Source: Lactovum miscens
GTDB taxonomy: Bacteria; Bacillota; Bacilli; Lactobacillales; Streptococcaceae
Direction of reading: 5' to 3'
DNA length: 64,000 bases
Assembly: GCF_014202895.1 (NCBI RefSeq)
Contig: NZ_JACHHV010000005.1
Coordinates: 26,000-89,999, forward strand
Under the pieces are notes generated by a model. It was not told the origin of the DNA. It ran no database searches and saw nothing but the letters and a program-made list of their open reading frames with translations. The translations under genes were made by a program, and so were the position numbers. Each line of letters begins with the position of its first letter. Positions within the stretch are counted from its first letter, which is position 1. Shown here one piece after another: positions 25,647 to 36,300 of this stretch.

Positions 25647-28106
25647 TTATTTTGAAACATGAATAAAGGTAACTTCCTGAGCCGTCGATGCTGGAAGAAC
25701 ACGCCATTCATAAGAATTAGAGGTACCAGCACTTTCTTCACTCACGACGTATGAACCGTCTGGATTGACAAATTCTACAATCGCCACATGACCATACTGA
25801 TCTCCTGAAGCAAAGGGATTACTGTAACTTGAAGCAATATCTCCTGCTTGAGGCGTATGAGAAACGGTTGCACCAGGGATGGCCATATAATGTCCTGCCC
25901 ATTGGCCGCCATTTCCCATGGCTGAAGTTGATGGAACAGGAATGCCCAACTGGCGTGCACGGTTAAAGGCATAAAAGACACATTGCCAGGTTGGGGATGT
26001 ATTTCCAGGATAAGGATTTCCAGAGATCACTTCGTCACTTGGTAAGGAACCTAAAGTGGCTTGAACCCGATCTTTATATTCTTGGAAGACAGCATCTCCT
26101 GAAGTTACTTGACCTGCTTCTTTAGAAGTGAAATAGTTGTACCAATTTTGTGCATCGGTGACACGTAACTGAACTTTATTTCCAGGGTTTCCTTCCCAGT
26201 TGTTCAAGAAGTAAACTGTCAGGCCTGCTACCGTTGAATCTACCTGAGCACTTGCTGTGTTTCTAACTACAACTTGTGCACCTGGTACATCTCCATTGAG
26301 CATGAAGTCCATCTGAAGCTCTGCATCATACCATTTTTTACCTTTCGCAGACGCATAGTTAAGTAACATGGTGTGTCGGGTTCCCCCGTCAGAGGTATCC
26401 GTCCATTGGCCATAACCTAAACCTCGATGCACAATATTAGGATAATCCCCATTGTATATATCAGGTCCGCCCATGGCCAGCCAAGCTGGATCGTCCCATG
26501 AACTGTCTGTCGCACCTACTGGAGGCGCTAAATAATCCCCTTCAGCTCTTTTAGAGTCTATCGAGCTCTCAACTTGGAGATTGCCTAAGATGGCGCAAAT
26601 TCCAGCTTTGGTATAACCTAGCTTAGAAAAATAATCATAGAAGGCTTGTGCACGGCTGGCCATGGCTGCATCAGGATTAAATTTATCTGAAGCCAACGTC
26701 GTAAATTGTGTATAAGTTACAGCTGGAAAGTAAAAGCCAGGATTCACTGTCTTGTAAGTTTTTGAAGAACTGTCATAGACTTCATAACGGATGGATAAGT
26801 TATTCCCTGTCGCTTGACCTAACAAACTACCTTCTGGCACGACCTCGCCACCCCAAAAGCGTGAAGTCGTCACACCTGACAGTGTGAGGCGTGCTTGCTT
26901 ATCATTTAAAAGAGTTAAAGAACTGTCTGAATTGATTGATTCAATCGTGCCAGTCATGGGAGCGACAATCGTTTGGCCTAGCATGACGGGAGTCTCAATG
27001 CTGTTATTCAATTGGATTTTACCATCCACATTTTCATCCCCATAACGTCTTGTAATAATAAGATTTGTCGTCCCGTAAGGAAAGGAGAGCTGATGGTCAA
27101 GTTCCTGGTAACCAATCTGATTAATTCGGTCATTCAAGTCACTTAAATCATCTGAATCGATATAATAATCAGAGCTTTTATCCTTTTCAAGGCTGGATAA
27201 ATTCGTGATTTTATAATCAGGTGAAGCACCATTAATGGCTCCCCAAAGAGTCGTAACATAATCCTGATAAGTCTTATTAGAGTTACTGGAACTTGCTGGA
27301 AGGTTATCTGTGATAGTGTAATCGTCAAACTGATTATTCATGAAGTACATGATATTATCTATTGGAGTAAAAAAACTGTTACCTGAATCGGAATGTTCGG
27401 CATCAAGCTTTGTCATCTCGGTCCAAGAATCCGACAATTGAAAATCATCTTGTTTGATAGGCGCCTGTGACATCAAACTAATTGTACTGAACATCATAAA
27501 CATTAAGATAGCAACAAAAAACAAGTAGGTAAAAGGGTTCGTTAAAATAACTTTTAAAAGCAGTCCCTTTTTTTCGTTTCCCATTAAAAGAGCTCGAAAA
27601 TAAGATAATCCTTCTTCAGCTTTTTTGGATTCTCTTGCAGCCTTGAAGCGCATCTGAGCGTTTCTAAGATTTTTGGCCAATTGTTTTCGGCCATTTCCCT
27701 TGAATTCTTCAGGAGTACGTACAAATCCTCGACCTCTTATGTAGTTGTAACTTCGATTGACAGCCCCATATGAATGTCGGCCGCCACTTGACACAAATTT
27801 TACGGAGTGTTTCGTAAAGCTTTTTGCAATACGATAGTGCATTTTAGCTTGACGGTAATTTCCATGTTGACGCATCCCTTCCTGAAGAATGTCCTCACCA
27901 CCAAAGGTTTTGTTCATGATGGCACTTTTAGCACGCCACCGAAGTTGTTGTTTACCAAGCATGGCAAGGCGTGAGGCACCTTGAAATGATTTTTGACTGA
28001 TATCAGCCTGTCCTTCTATTGAAGGAGTTTCTTCAGTTTTCGCTTCTGGGGTTTCCTCAGCTCCCTCTAAGGGTCCTTTCTTAAAGTTTGGTTTCTTTTC
28101 ACTCAT
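25647..28106 (-). CDS. VirB1-like cell-wall hydrolase (tail-tip lysozyme plus CHAP)
   Basis: The 819-residue protein opens the wall for the conjugation channel. A basic cytoplasmic N-terminus of about 180 residues precedes a membrane helix (YLFFVAILMFMMFSTISLM). The outside part contains a degenerate M23-like beta domain (GQTIVAPMTGTIESI), a phage tail-tip lysozyme domain (ICAILGNLQVESSIDSKRAEG, GLGYGQWTD) and a C-terminal CHAP amidase with WQCVFYAFNRAR (catalytic cysteine) and YGHVAIVEFV (catalytic histidine). The catalytic residues are present. It overlaps virB4 by 4 bases. Confidence 0.88.
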   Translation of the reverse strand: MSEKKPNFKKGPLEGAEETPEAKTEETPSIEGQADISQKSFQGASRLAMLGKQQLRWRAKSAIMNKTFGGEDILQEGMRQHGNYRQAKMHYRIAKSFTKHSVKFVSSGGRHSYGAVNRSYNYIRGRGFVRTPEEFKGNGRKQLAKNLRNAQMRFKAARESKKAEEGLSYFRALLMGNEKKGLLLKVILTNPFTYLFFVAILMFMMFSTISLMSQAPIKQDDFQLSDSWTEMTKLDAEHSDSGNSFFTPIDNIMYFMNNQFDDYTITDNLPASSSNSNKTYQDYVTTLWGAINGASPDYKITNLSSLEKDKSSDYYIDSDDLSDLNDRINQIGYQELDHQLSFPYGTTNLIITRRYGDENVDGKIQLNNSIETPVMLGQTIVAPMTGTIESINSDSSLTLLNDKQARLTLSGVTTSRFWGGEVVPEGSLLGQATGNNLSIRYEVYDSSSKTYKTVNPGFYFPAVTYTQFTTLASDKFNPDAAMASRAQAFYDYFSKLGYTKAGICAILGNLQVESSIDSKRAEGDYLAPPVGATDSSWDDPAWLAMGGPDIYNGDYPNIVHRGLGYGQWTDTSDGGTRHTMLLNYASAKGKKWYDAELQMDFMLNGDVPGAQVVVRNTASAQVDSTVAGLTVYFLNNWEGNPGNKVQLRVTDAQNWYNYFTSKEAGQVTSGDAVFQEYKDRVQATLGSLPSDEVISGNPYPGNTSPTWQCVFYAFNRARQLGIPVPSTSAMGNGGQWAGHYMAIPGATVSHTPQAGDIASSYSNPFASGDQYGHVAIVEFVNPDGSYVVSEESAGTSNSYEWRVLPASTAQEVTFIHVSK

Positions 28107-30493
28107 ACAACGCTCTGTGCGTCCGTATTCATCAGCTCAAACAATTCTGTATGAATTGGAATCGGATTTTCGAATGGCACAATCACCCCTCCTGCTGAGA
28201 TAAGTCCCGTGCCTTGTGGAACTTTTTCATCAACAAACTTAATCAAGCTTGGTGTGAGCTTAATTACTTCGCTTAAACGATTGATGTCAACAATCTTTTG
28301 CCGCAAAAGAATAAGAAACTCACTATTTGAAATCATTTTTTTACCTGACTCATTATTGAGCAAAGTAGAGACGTTTTGGGTAATACCCGTTGGAATGGCA
28401 CCATATTTACGGACACGGGACCAAAGTTGTGTGAACCACTGGGCATTTTCTTCTGTGTCGAAATTGAGTTGTAATTCATCAAAATAGAGATAAGTCAACA
28501 GCTTGTTTTGATAGGTCACAACTTGTTTCCATATCTGGTCAAGAATCACTTTCATTGCAAATTGTTTCAGTTTAGGGTCCAATTTCTTAATATTGAAGAC
28601 AATAAAACGGGCATTTAAATCAACATTGGTTGCGTGCGCAAATATATCTTGACTACCTACAGCATAAGGCTCAACCTTCAGCGCTAAATCTTTTGCGGTC
28701 TGTTCGGGTTGTTCTTTCAAGAGCTTGAACCAATCCACCAAAGTTGGACCCTTCTCCTGTCCTTCAAAATCTGTATAAACTTGACGGGTAATACGGTCTA
28801 CTATAGCAGCTTCAGAGTCTGAGAAACTTTTTAACAAAGACTCAAAGAGACTTGAAAGTAAGTTGGCTTTTTCCTTGACCAAATCCACATTGCGGTCTTC
28901 ATCATCTAAGAGATTTTCGTCGGGCAAATCTAAGAGATTGAGGTGGTGTGAGGTACCCGTTGAAATATCTAAAACTTGGCCACCAAAGCGTTTCGCAATT
29001 GGCGTATATTCGCCTTCAGGGTCTACAATGACGATACGACGACCAGGATATTTAAGTAAATTCATAATAATTTCCCACTTAACGGTCATACCTTTACCTG
29101 ATCCTGATGAACCAACGACAATTCCTGAAGGTGTAATTAAGTCCCTTACTCGATCAATGGTAATCAGACTGTGTGTCAGCTGATTTTTCCCATAAACTTG
29201 GCCAGTTGGACTTTGTAGTTCGACGTTACTGTAAGGAATTTGACTTGCAATATTTGTCGTGGTCATATCCCGCATGTAATTCATTTCCACATCTAAATAG
29301 GGCTTCCCAATAGGCAAAATGGTATTAAGGGCCTCTTCATGATATTGTTCTACCTCGTCAAAGTCCACCTGCCAAGTATTACCTGCATCTTTAATCAGCT
29401 TTGTGTATTCTGTAAGCTTTTCAAGGCTTTCAGCAGTGAAATAAACAGCAAATATGCCTGAAAAAAGCTTTTGACCCTCTTCTCGAAACTCATCTAGATA
29501 ACCTTTAGTAGATGCCGCTATTTCAGCTGCTTCTCCTGAGATCATATCTTCCCCAATCCCATCTTTAAAGTTACGCTTTTGTTGTTTCTGAATTTCCGAC
29601 TTATTTAAGGTTTGAATCGTCTGGATAGTCTTCCTGGCATCAATCATGTTATAAGGTTTAGCGTGTATCGAAATAGCACATTCAACACCTGTGTTACAGA
29701 CTTCCTTGATAAGCTTATCCTCAAGAAACTTAGGATACTGGCGGATGTAGAGTACCTTAGAAAAAAGCTCCCCCACTTTAAAATAATCCTTACTTCGAGG
29801 AAATTTAAAGTGATTGGGAACAATGAACTCTTTACTGGTTAAACCTGTAACGGCCAAGTCTTGGTAAGTGGTAATGAAATAACGATTCGGCCGTAGAAGC
29901 TTTGCAAAAACGCTTAGACGCTCAATCCCATCTAGTGTTTTCAACTTTAAAGGCACGTTGTTTTTTTCGTGACGATTTTCGAAGTTTTTCCCGATCACGT
30001 TCAGATCATGATTTGCTTGGTCCCTGGTATGTGATTGGGTGGTAAAAATTGCATATTTACGTACTTCAAAGTTCTTGTCGTCCTTCTCAAAGTCCTTTTC
30101 GGCTTTTTGATTCATTTCCTCTCGAAAATTATCAAAACCGTCACCTTGGTAGGGCAAGCGTACGTCTTTCAAAATGTGACTCTTAACCCGTTGGTTAAGG
30201 ACCAACAATTGATAACGAGATTTTATATCCAATGCATTAAGTGCTTCAGCATAGCCAATTCCTACATTTTCCTGTTCTTCTTGCGTAGAAATTTCGTAGT
30301 CGATGTCGCTCAATTGATACATTTTAGAATACTCATTATCAACAATGTGCATGAGTCCATTTTCAAATTGACTGGTATATTTAATGTTTTTAGAAGCTGA
30401 AGGGTTGGCTTGTTGTTTCACCCTTTGACTAGTTTTAATTGATGTTGTCTGTTTCTTTGACAGACGCTTGTTGCGTAAATTCAAAAGACTCAT
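28103..30493 (-). CDS. virB4: VirB4-type conjugation ATPase
   Basis: This 796-residue ATPase powers the channel. The N-terminal CagE/TrbE part precedes a Walker A motif GSSGSGKGMTV at about residue 460 and a Walker B region TYLYFDELQLNF. The arginine-finger region GITQNVSTLL is also typical. Length matches PrgJ and TcpF-like relatives. The start codon follows AGGAGG with very little spacing, and the first 59 bases overlap the preceding PrgI-like gene. The gene order PrgI-VirB4-lysozyme is that of Gram-positive type IV secretion systems. Confidence 0.93.
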   Translation of the reverse strand: MSLLNLRNKRLSKKQTTSIKTSQRVKQQANPSASKNIKYTSQFENGLMHIVDNEYSKMYQLSDIDYEISTQEEQENVGIGYAEALNALDIKSRYQLLVLNQRVKSHILKDVRLPYQGDGFDNFREEMNQKAEKDFEKDDKNFEVRKYAIFTTQSHTRDQANHDLNVIGKNFENRHEKNNVPLKLKTLDGIERLSVFAKLLRPNRYFITTYQDLAVTGLTSKEFIVPNHFKFPRSKDYFKVGELFSKVLYIRQYPKFLEDKLIKEVCNTGVECAISIHAKPYNMIDARKTIQTIQTLNKSEIQKQQKRNFKDGIGEDMISGEAAEIAASTKGYLDEFREEGQKLFSGIFAVYFTAESLEKLTEYTKLIKDAGNTWQVDFDEVEQYHEEALNTILPIGKPYLDVEMNYMRDMTTTNIASQIPYSNVELQSPTGQVYGKNQLTHSLITIDRVRDLITPSGIVVGSSGSGKGMTVKWEIIMNLLKYPGRRIVIVDPEGEYTPIAKRFGGQVLDISTGTSHHLNLLDLPDENLLDDEDRNVDLVKEKANLLSSLFESLLKSFSDSEAAIVDRITRQVYTDFEGQEKGPTLVDWFKLLKEQPEQTAKDLALKVEPYAVGSQDIFAHATNVDLNARFIVFNIKKLDPKLKQFAMKVILDQIWKQVVTYQNKLLTYLYFDELQLNFDTEENAQWFTQLWSRVRKYGAIPTGITQNVSTLLNNESGKKMISNSEFLILLRQKIVDINRLSEVIKLTPSLIKFVDEKVPQGTGLISAGGVIVPFENPIPIHTELFELMNTDAQSVV

Positions 30494-30791
30494 ACCTCCT
30501 TATTTGTCCTGTTTGATAGTAACTGTCTTCTTCCATGAAATAAAGCTCGATACGTCGCCTAGTCGTCTTCCATTTGTTGGTTAACAACAAGAAAGGATAA
30601 CCACCCAAAACGATTCCTGTTGGAAAAACAACCACATAGAAAAGCCAGGTTGGTAAAAAAAACACCTCTAAGCTTAGAGGTATTAGTGCAAGACCTAAGA
30701 GCGTATAGGCCATTAATTTTCTCTTGGAAATTCTTAGAATCTTGTTTTCGACCTTGGAAAGGTCTCGATGAAACTGTGAACTTATTGCCAT
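30435..30791 (-). CDS. PrgI-family membrane protein
   Basis: The 118-residue protein has two adjacent membrane helices (YTLLGLALIPLSLEVFF, LFYVVVFPTGIVLGGYPFLLL), flanked by basic sequence (KWKTTRRRIELYF), as in the PrgI family found before virB4 in Gram-positive systems. It corresponds loosely to VirB3. It starts directly at the stop of the VirB6-like gene and overlaps virB4, so coupling of translation is likely. Confidence 0.8.
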   Translation of the reverse strand: MAISSQFHRDLSKVENKILRISKRKLMAYTLLGLALIPLSLEVFFLPTWLFYVVVFPTGIVLGGYPFLLLTNKWKTTRRRIELYFMEEDSYYQTGQIRRYESFEFTQQASVKETDNIN

Positions 30792-31576
30792 TACATTGCC
30801 CCCAAAATTCGCTTCGCTAGATTCTGACTCCCTAATAAGACAATAATCAGAATAACCATTTTCACAATGACCTGGACAAGCACAGAAATGTCTTGGAAAA
30901 ACTGAGAAAGTCCACTGACGTTCATTGAAAGAAGGTCAGAGGTCATGAAGGAAGGAAAAATTGCTAATACCAGTAACATCACTCCAGCTTGAAGCACAAT
31001 GGCGCCAAATTGTTTTAAAAAGCCAATAGCTGTGCTTCTCATTTCATCATTCATGAAGAACACAATGATGATTGGTGCTATGGCTTTATACAGATATAGT
31101 TGAACGGAACGCATGAACACAAGAATTTGAGCAATCCATTGTGCCAACCAACTCACCATTTGTGCCACTAGTTCAACAATGGCAAAAAGTCCCTTTTCAA
31201 TAAAATTCATTCCTGTGGTTGTGCCATTAAAGGTATCTAATGCATAATTAATGGTGGTGTGCCCTGCTATTAATCTCACCACTTGAGCGCCTAGCCAGGC
31301 AATTCCATCAATCAGTTGGTCTGAGAACATGACCAAAATCCAAGCAAAGAGATATTTCAGCGCAATTTCTGCCAACACCTCAATCGTAAGCCCTCCACCG
31401 TCTTGATCCAACTTCTTATATGTCCCAGAAAGTTCAATCAGGAAAAGGATTGTCAAGCCAGCCAGTGCCAGCACTCGTAATGCACTGGCAACCGCTGTGA
31501 CCATTTGGTTTACCGTTGGATTGTAATCATTCAGACCTTTAGTCAACTGTGAAATTAAGGTTTGTGATATATCCAT
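30791..31576 (-). CDS. VirB6/TrbL-like polytopic channel protein
   Basis: The 261-residue protein has five or six membrane helices (for example ALRVLALAGLTILFLIEL, VELVAQMVSWLAQWIAQI, and VLQAGVMLLVLAIFPSF). It has an amphipathic N-terminus and a conserved-looking YLYKAIAPIIIVFFM block, as in TrbL/VirB6 families. It should form the inner-membrane part of the channel. It lies 12 bases after the VirB2-like gene and ends where PrgI begins. Confidence 0.78.
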   Translation of the reverse strand: MDISQTLISQLTKGLNDYNPTVNQMVTAVASALRVLALAGLTILFLIELSGTYKKLDQDGGGLTIEVLAEIALKYLFAWILVMFSDQLIDGIAWLGAQVVRLIAGHTTINYALDTFNGTTTGMNFIEKGLFAIVELVAQMVSWLAQWIAQILVFMRSVQLYLYKAIAPIIIVFFMNDEMRSTAIGFLKQFGAIVLQAGVMLLVLAIFPSFMTSDLLSMNVSGLSQFFQDISVLVQVIVKMVILIIVLLGSQNLAKRILGAM

Positions 31577-31588
31577 TGGACCTCACGC

Positions 31589-31816
31589 TTACCCTGTAAT
31601 TGCGGATAGTTGTGAGACGGCATAGGCCACGGCACCAGCAATAATGACTACAAAAACACCATTGATAATCATACCTTGCACAGCTTTATCCACCGTTCTT
31701 GCATCATCTTCGGCCATGCCTGCTCGAAGTCGATTAAAGTTCATGATAAACATGAAAATTGCCGCAACACCCATTGCTGAGCCGATAACTGTTAAAATTT
31801 TTGTTAATTGATCCAT
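31589..31816 (-). CDS. small VirB2-like pilin or channel subunit
   Basis: The 75-residue protein has two hydrophobic helices (ILTVIGSAMGVAAIFMFIM and MIINGVFVVIIAGAVAYAV) around a short polar loop (GMAEDDARTVDKAV), as in VirB2 and TrbC-type subunits. It lacks a clear signal peptide, which is usual for Gram-positive versions. Its place directly before the VirB6-like gene supports the call, but size and hairpin shape are the only evidence. Confidence 0.6.
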   Translation of the reverse strand: MDQLTKILTVIGSAMGVAAIFMFIMNFNRLRAGMAEDDARTVDKAVQGMIINGVFVVIIAGAVAYAVSQLSAITG

Positions 31817-31846
31817 TATTTACACCCTTTTTCTTTCTGCTTTTGC

Positions 31847-32278
31847 TTATTCTTCGTCAAAATCGTCTTCTTGGTCGAAACCTTCAAATTCATCCTGGTT
31901 CAAGAAGAAGGCAATTTTATTTTCCGTTTTTCCTTTATAGCGTCTTTCTTTGATCTCAATATAGACCTCTTTCCCTTTCAAAAAGTTTGCGGTTTCTTCA
32001 TTGTAGTCAAAATCTATTTGAGGAATTTCAACCCCGTTATCTTCTATACTTGCCAATAGATAGTTAAGCAAACTTGCTGTATGTTCTTGGCCAAAGGTTA
32101 AATTGTAGAAGCCACTGGCATCGCCATCACCGACAACTCGTAAGACAAACATTGGAAAGCCTTTTGAACTTTCATCGAGCGTAACATTTTTAATTTCAGC
32201 TTTATGAACGCCAACTTCAAAGGGGAAAAACTCTTTAGCTGCCCGAACTTCTTTAGGGCGTTGATATTCGTAACTCAT
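31847..32278 (-). CDS. putative single-stranded DNA-binding protein
   Basis: The 143-residue protein has an OB-fold look (FFPFEVGVHKAEIKNVTLD, FPMFVLRVVGDGDASGFY, YIEIKERRYKGKTENKIAFF) and an acidic tail (EGFDQEDDFDEE) of the kind that SSB proteins use to recruit partners. It is not a standard ssb. In a conjugative operon it may coat the transferred strand. It follows the octamer repeat at 32302 and precedes the VirB2-like gene. Confidence 0.6.
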   Translation of the reverse strand: MSYEYQRPKEVRAAKEFFPFEVGVHKAEIKNVTLDESSKGFPMFVLRVVGDGDASGFYNLTFGQEHTASLLNYLLASIEDNGVEIPQIDFDYNEETANFLKGKEVYIEIKERRYKGKTENKIAFFLNQDEFEGFDQEDDFDEE

Positions 32279-32301
32279 TTTTATTCTCTCTTTCTTATTC
32301 T

Positions 32302-32340
32302 AAAAGTAGTAATTTCTACTTTTCTTCTTTTCTACTTTTT
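32302..32340. repeat. octamer repeat locus 3
   Basis: The sequence reads AAAAGTAG, a short spacer, then CTACTTTT, CTTCTTTT and CTACTTTT in unspaced tandem. It lies in the gap between the 50-residue gene and the SSB-like gene, upstream of the latter. Confidence 0.75.
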
Positions 32341-32353
32341 AACAAGAACAACT

Positions 32354-32506
32354 TCAGCCTTTTTCAATTATTAACTGAAATCGTTCTATTAATTTGTTTA
32401 TCACTTCACGCCATCTGAGATTTTTAGCTCGTTCTTGCTGTAGTAACTTTTCTGTTTTACGAAGTTTGCTTTGTAATTGTGCAATCTGCACATCTCTTTT
32501 ACTCAT
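32354..32506 (-). CDS. 50-residue coiled-coil protein
   Basis: A short gene encodes MSKRDVQIAQLQSKLRKTEK followed by LLQQERAKNLRWREVINKLI and ERFQLIIEKG. The ribosome site AAGGAG sits 8 bases before the ATG. The product would be a single basic helix with heptad spacing, perhaps an adaptor. It begins 2 bases after the stop of the upstream pilin-like gene, which supports its being a real gene. Confidence 0.6.
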   Translation of the reverse strand: MSKRDVQIAQLQSKLRKTEKLLQQERAKNLRWREVINKLIERFQLIIEKG

Positions 32507-32508
32507 TT

Positions 32509-33276
32509 TTAATTCTCCTTACTCCAAAAATATTTGGTAGGATCTGTTGAAGCTGTTTGTAAAGCGTCTGTATAAGTTCCAACATAAGTTGGCCAGTCTG
32601 TAGATTGAGCTTCTGAGGCGGATGGCATCCAGGGAGTTACAACTGAATTTAATTCTACTTTCCAATCTTTGGTCCAAAACTCTCCACCAACTGTATTAGC
32701 AGAATAAAATACAAATGCACCATTATAGCTTTGCAAAGTAGTCGTATAACTATATGTTACATAATCACCTGTTAAGGTTATATTTTGTATTTTGCTCGTT
32801 TCAAGACCCCAATTAAAATTTCCTGTTCCTTTAGCTTTCATTGATACAGTGATTACAGTCCCAATATTAATAGTGTTACTTGTTATATTATGGTTACTCA
32901 AGGCTAGGTACTTACCACTAGCTGCATAACCTGTTGTCTTCACATGTATTACATTATTTTGAGTTACTGGATCAGATAACATTTCGTCGAGTGAAAAACC
33001 AGTGCCTTGATTTGGTTGAATATTTGAGAAATTTTTGGTTCCAGTCAAAAGATTCAAATTAGGATATGTCGTTGAAAACCTGTCTGTTCCATCGGCACTA
33101 AAAGCGTAAGCAGTATGTTCAATGGGTGGACTACTCGTATTTGTTATCGTTTGACTTACTTTGTTAACAACACTTGTTCCAATATTTGGAAGTGCAGTGA
33201 TAAAAATTATAAATACAGTAGATATGAGTGTAACCGCTGAAGCAATCATAGCTAAGCTAGTTGTTGGTTGATCCAT
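32509..33276 (-). CDS. pilin-like protein with phage-type carbohydrate-binding domain
   Basis: The N-terminus MDQPTTSLAMIASAVTLIST continues as one hydrophobic helix ending FIIFITALPNIGTSVVN, similar in shape to the two tiny pilin-like proteins at 47259 and 47461. The rest (residues 60-255) is beta-rich and has NLLTGTKNFSN near its start and VTPWMPSASEAQ near its end, the pattern of carbohydrate-binding domains in phage tail and receptor proteins. It could be a minor pilin that binds cell-surface sugars. This is inferred from pattern only. Confidence 0.6.
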   Translation of the reverse strand: MDQPTTSLAMIASAVTLISTVFIIFITALPNIGTSVVNKVSQTITNTSSPPIEHTAYAFSADGTDRFSTTYPNLNLLTGTKNFSNIQPNQGTGFSLDEMLSDPVTQNNVIHVKTTGYAASGKYLALSNHNITSNTINIGTVITVSMKAKGTGNFNWGLETSKIQNITLTGDYVTYSYTTTLQSYNGAFVFYSANTVGGEFWTKDWKVELNSVVTPWMPSASEAQSTDWPTYVGTYTDALQTASTDPTKYFWSKEN

Positions 33277-33282
33277 TTACTT

Positions 33283-33308
33283 CTCCTTTTCTCCTTTTCT
33301 ACTTTTTC
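33283..33308. repeat. octamer repeat locus 4
   Basis: CTCCTTTT, CTCCTTTT and CTACTTTT follow one another between the adhesin stop and the pilin-like gene. The adhesin stop codon TAG lies inside the repeat on the minus strand. Confidence 0.7.
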
Positions 33309-36300
33309 CACCATGGATTAGATGAATCTAAGTTGTTTTCTTTTAACCAAGTTATATCCTGTTCCAGAATTCCATTTGGTAGTTTACCTGTCTTCGAATA
33401 GTCGAAGGGATCCGTCGTGATCACACCTTGCCACCATAAAGCATCATACTTAGAAGTTTTTGAGTCCAGGCTGGCAAACATCTGACCATAAATATTAATG
33501 GGTTCATTCATAGCCACGGTAAAGTGATTGACCCCAAAACTATTACTTGTAAGCTTCAGACTATAGCTTTTTGGTAAGGAAGAAATAAAGGTTGGCAAAT
33601 ACATCATGTGACCTTGATTAGTATAAGCGTCTGCTGGCGTGTCTGCATCTTTCCAAGCAGAACTTCCTGTTTGATAAGAATAAACCTTGCCATTGTATTT
33701 ATTGACGGCCACGGCTGGTAATTCTGCATTTGAATAAGCAAAATTAAAGCCATTTGTAATCTGACTGGTTCCTGCCGTCGTCGTGAGATTTTGGTTAGTG
33801 AGTTGGCTGTTGGATAAAGTAACACTTTGATTGTCAGATGTAGGAACTTTCAAGAGTGTTTGGTCATCATTGAGTCCCGTTGGATAAGCTAAGTTGAATT
33901 GAATGGCGTTGGCTTTCGTCCAACTTGTGCTATTTTGTGCACCCGTATCATAACCATAATAATAAGGATACGACCCGTTTATACCATAACCAGAGAGAGT
34001 GTTAATTTTCTCTGTCGGAAAGTTCATTCCAAAGTATTCATGATATTCTTGAACGTTACTTGGGGTAGCGACGGTTTCAACGACCGATAAGTTAGTAGGT
34101 AATGGTTTATTGTTGGTAATCACAAGGTGAGAAGCTGTGAAACCGTGTGTCTTAAACATGTCTTTCACAGTATCAGTTGTCACGGTTTGAGGCACAGATT
34201 CAGAGTCCGTGGATAGCGGCGCAAAGTAATCAATGTTGGGTAACGACCCATTTGGTAAAGGTGTAATCACAACGTTATAATTGATTTTCGCACCATTTCC
34301 AGTCCCACTACCAAAGGTCTTTAAATTTCCAGCCAAGGTTTGAGTGAAGTTTCCTGAGCTGTCCATAGCGCTATTTGGTGTCATGACCTTAGAATAGGCA
34401 ACGTTGAAATCCTGGTCGAGTATATCAATCCTGTAATTATAATTATCAAGACTGAAACCTGGTGTCTTACTTCGTATCAGATTAAGTAACATTTCATTGG
34501 CTTTACCTGTCAAATTAAGTTTGAAAGGCAAGCCAGATGATGCATCGGCCGTATCGATGGTGATTTGGTCCGCATTGATTGTTACTGCTGCTTTATCCAA
34601 AGCGGCAGCTGCGGTTTGATACTGAAGGGTTAAAACATTAGTAGTGTAGTTGCCAGTGACCACTTTAGGGCTACTTCCTGAATTAAAACCGAAGTTAGTC
34701 GTTTGATTTAAAGCAGGTACTAACTTCCACAAATTTGCACTGCCAACGGAAGGTGTTTGATAGATAGATGCAACTGAAGGCGTGTAACCCAAGCCTGAGT
34801 TGTCAGAATTTGCGAAGTCTTGCCCCTCATAAAGAAGATAAGCTTCTTGCTTAGGAGCTTTGCCTGTATAAATGTTACTAATGCTATCACGAGTGGCCAA
34901 AGTACCTGGAACTTCATTGTTGTCAAAACTCTTATTCCAAAGTGAAGCATCCGCATTAGTGCTGTCTGTATAATGGTTCACATTAACAAGCTCAGCCTTC
35001 TGGCCATAGTACATAGAAATCACTCCATCAAAATCAGGCATTGTATATGAGTAGGTGCCATTCGTGATTGTAATAGGTTCATCCTTACCTGTCTGAAGAT
35101 TCGTGAGATGGTCAAAGGACTGCGTATTTCCTGCAATGTCTTTCACGTTGTGATACCAGGTTGAAGTATACATGGAGCTATTAAGAATTACATTTGGACT
35201 TAAGATTTTATCTGTTGTTGATTGAGTGTTAGGAATTTCAACACTTTGGCCAGGTGTCGTAACAACTGTTCCACCTGTCCAGGTATCACTTCCATCTTGG
35301 TAGGTGTAAGAACCTGAAGTCGTGTAAGTGGACTGCGCATAACCACCCGTATTAACAGCAGAAAGCGCAATCGCTGGAAGACCTGGAACAGTTACCCCTA
35401 CTTGAGTCCAGAAGTTGTGATACATGGTGTAACTTAAGCTAGATGTTTGCACCGCTTGATTAGGGCCAAGATAGTTCGTGCCACCAATCAGTTGAGTAAC
35501 ATGAGAATAGCCACCAAATGTGAGAAGGGGCGCATTCGGATCAGCTCCACTTCCAAGATTTAAGAGACCATTTGTTCCAATAGTTAGTCGGACAGGCGAA
35601 GCATTTTCGTAATACCCTGGCGCAATTGTAATTGGGTTACCTGCCCAGCTCACTGAATAATCAGTGTTGCTGCCCCAAACCAATCCATTGTTTGTGACGG
35701 CATAATTATACAGAACCCAAGTCCCACTGAAATTGGGATATACCCAGCCAGAATAATTACCAGCATTCGAGTCCAAATGTCCGCCACCACCTGCGCCGAC
35801 AGATGGAGATGAGCCTGCTGCCCAGCCACCATTTACTGTAATGGTTTCAACAGAATTTGAATTTGTTGCCGTGCCATGTGCCACGCTCCATCCTATTGTG
35901 TAGTTTGAACCAAAGGCACTTCCTGAAAGTGTGCCACCTGGGAAGTTATCTTTCCAGGTTGTGGTATTGATTGGATCTTGTCCAACCGTCCATTTTAAAC
36001 TTACACCAAATAGGCTAATGGCGGTTGATCCAGTAGGAATCGCAGAGCTAAGGCTCAATTGACCTGTTGTAGTGAGTGTAAAAGTCACACTCACAGGGTC
36101 TCCCAGAAAGCCATCTGCATCATAATATCCAGCAGTTCCAGCAATCGTTATTGTTTGATTACTTCTCGGTGAATAAGGCGCTCCCCCCCAATTAACGAGT
36201 GTCTTACCACCTGACACAGCACTAATTGGAATTTTTCTCGATGCAGCTGCATCAAAATTTGCATACACAGCCGTTGTATTTGAATTATATCCCCAATTTC

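Noticed and set aside
32509..33276. A prophage in the element, suggested by the tail-like domain and the tail-tip lysozyme
   Set aside because: There are no capsid, portal, terminase or tail-tape genes, and the lysozyme lies in a VirB-type operon.
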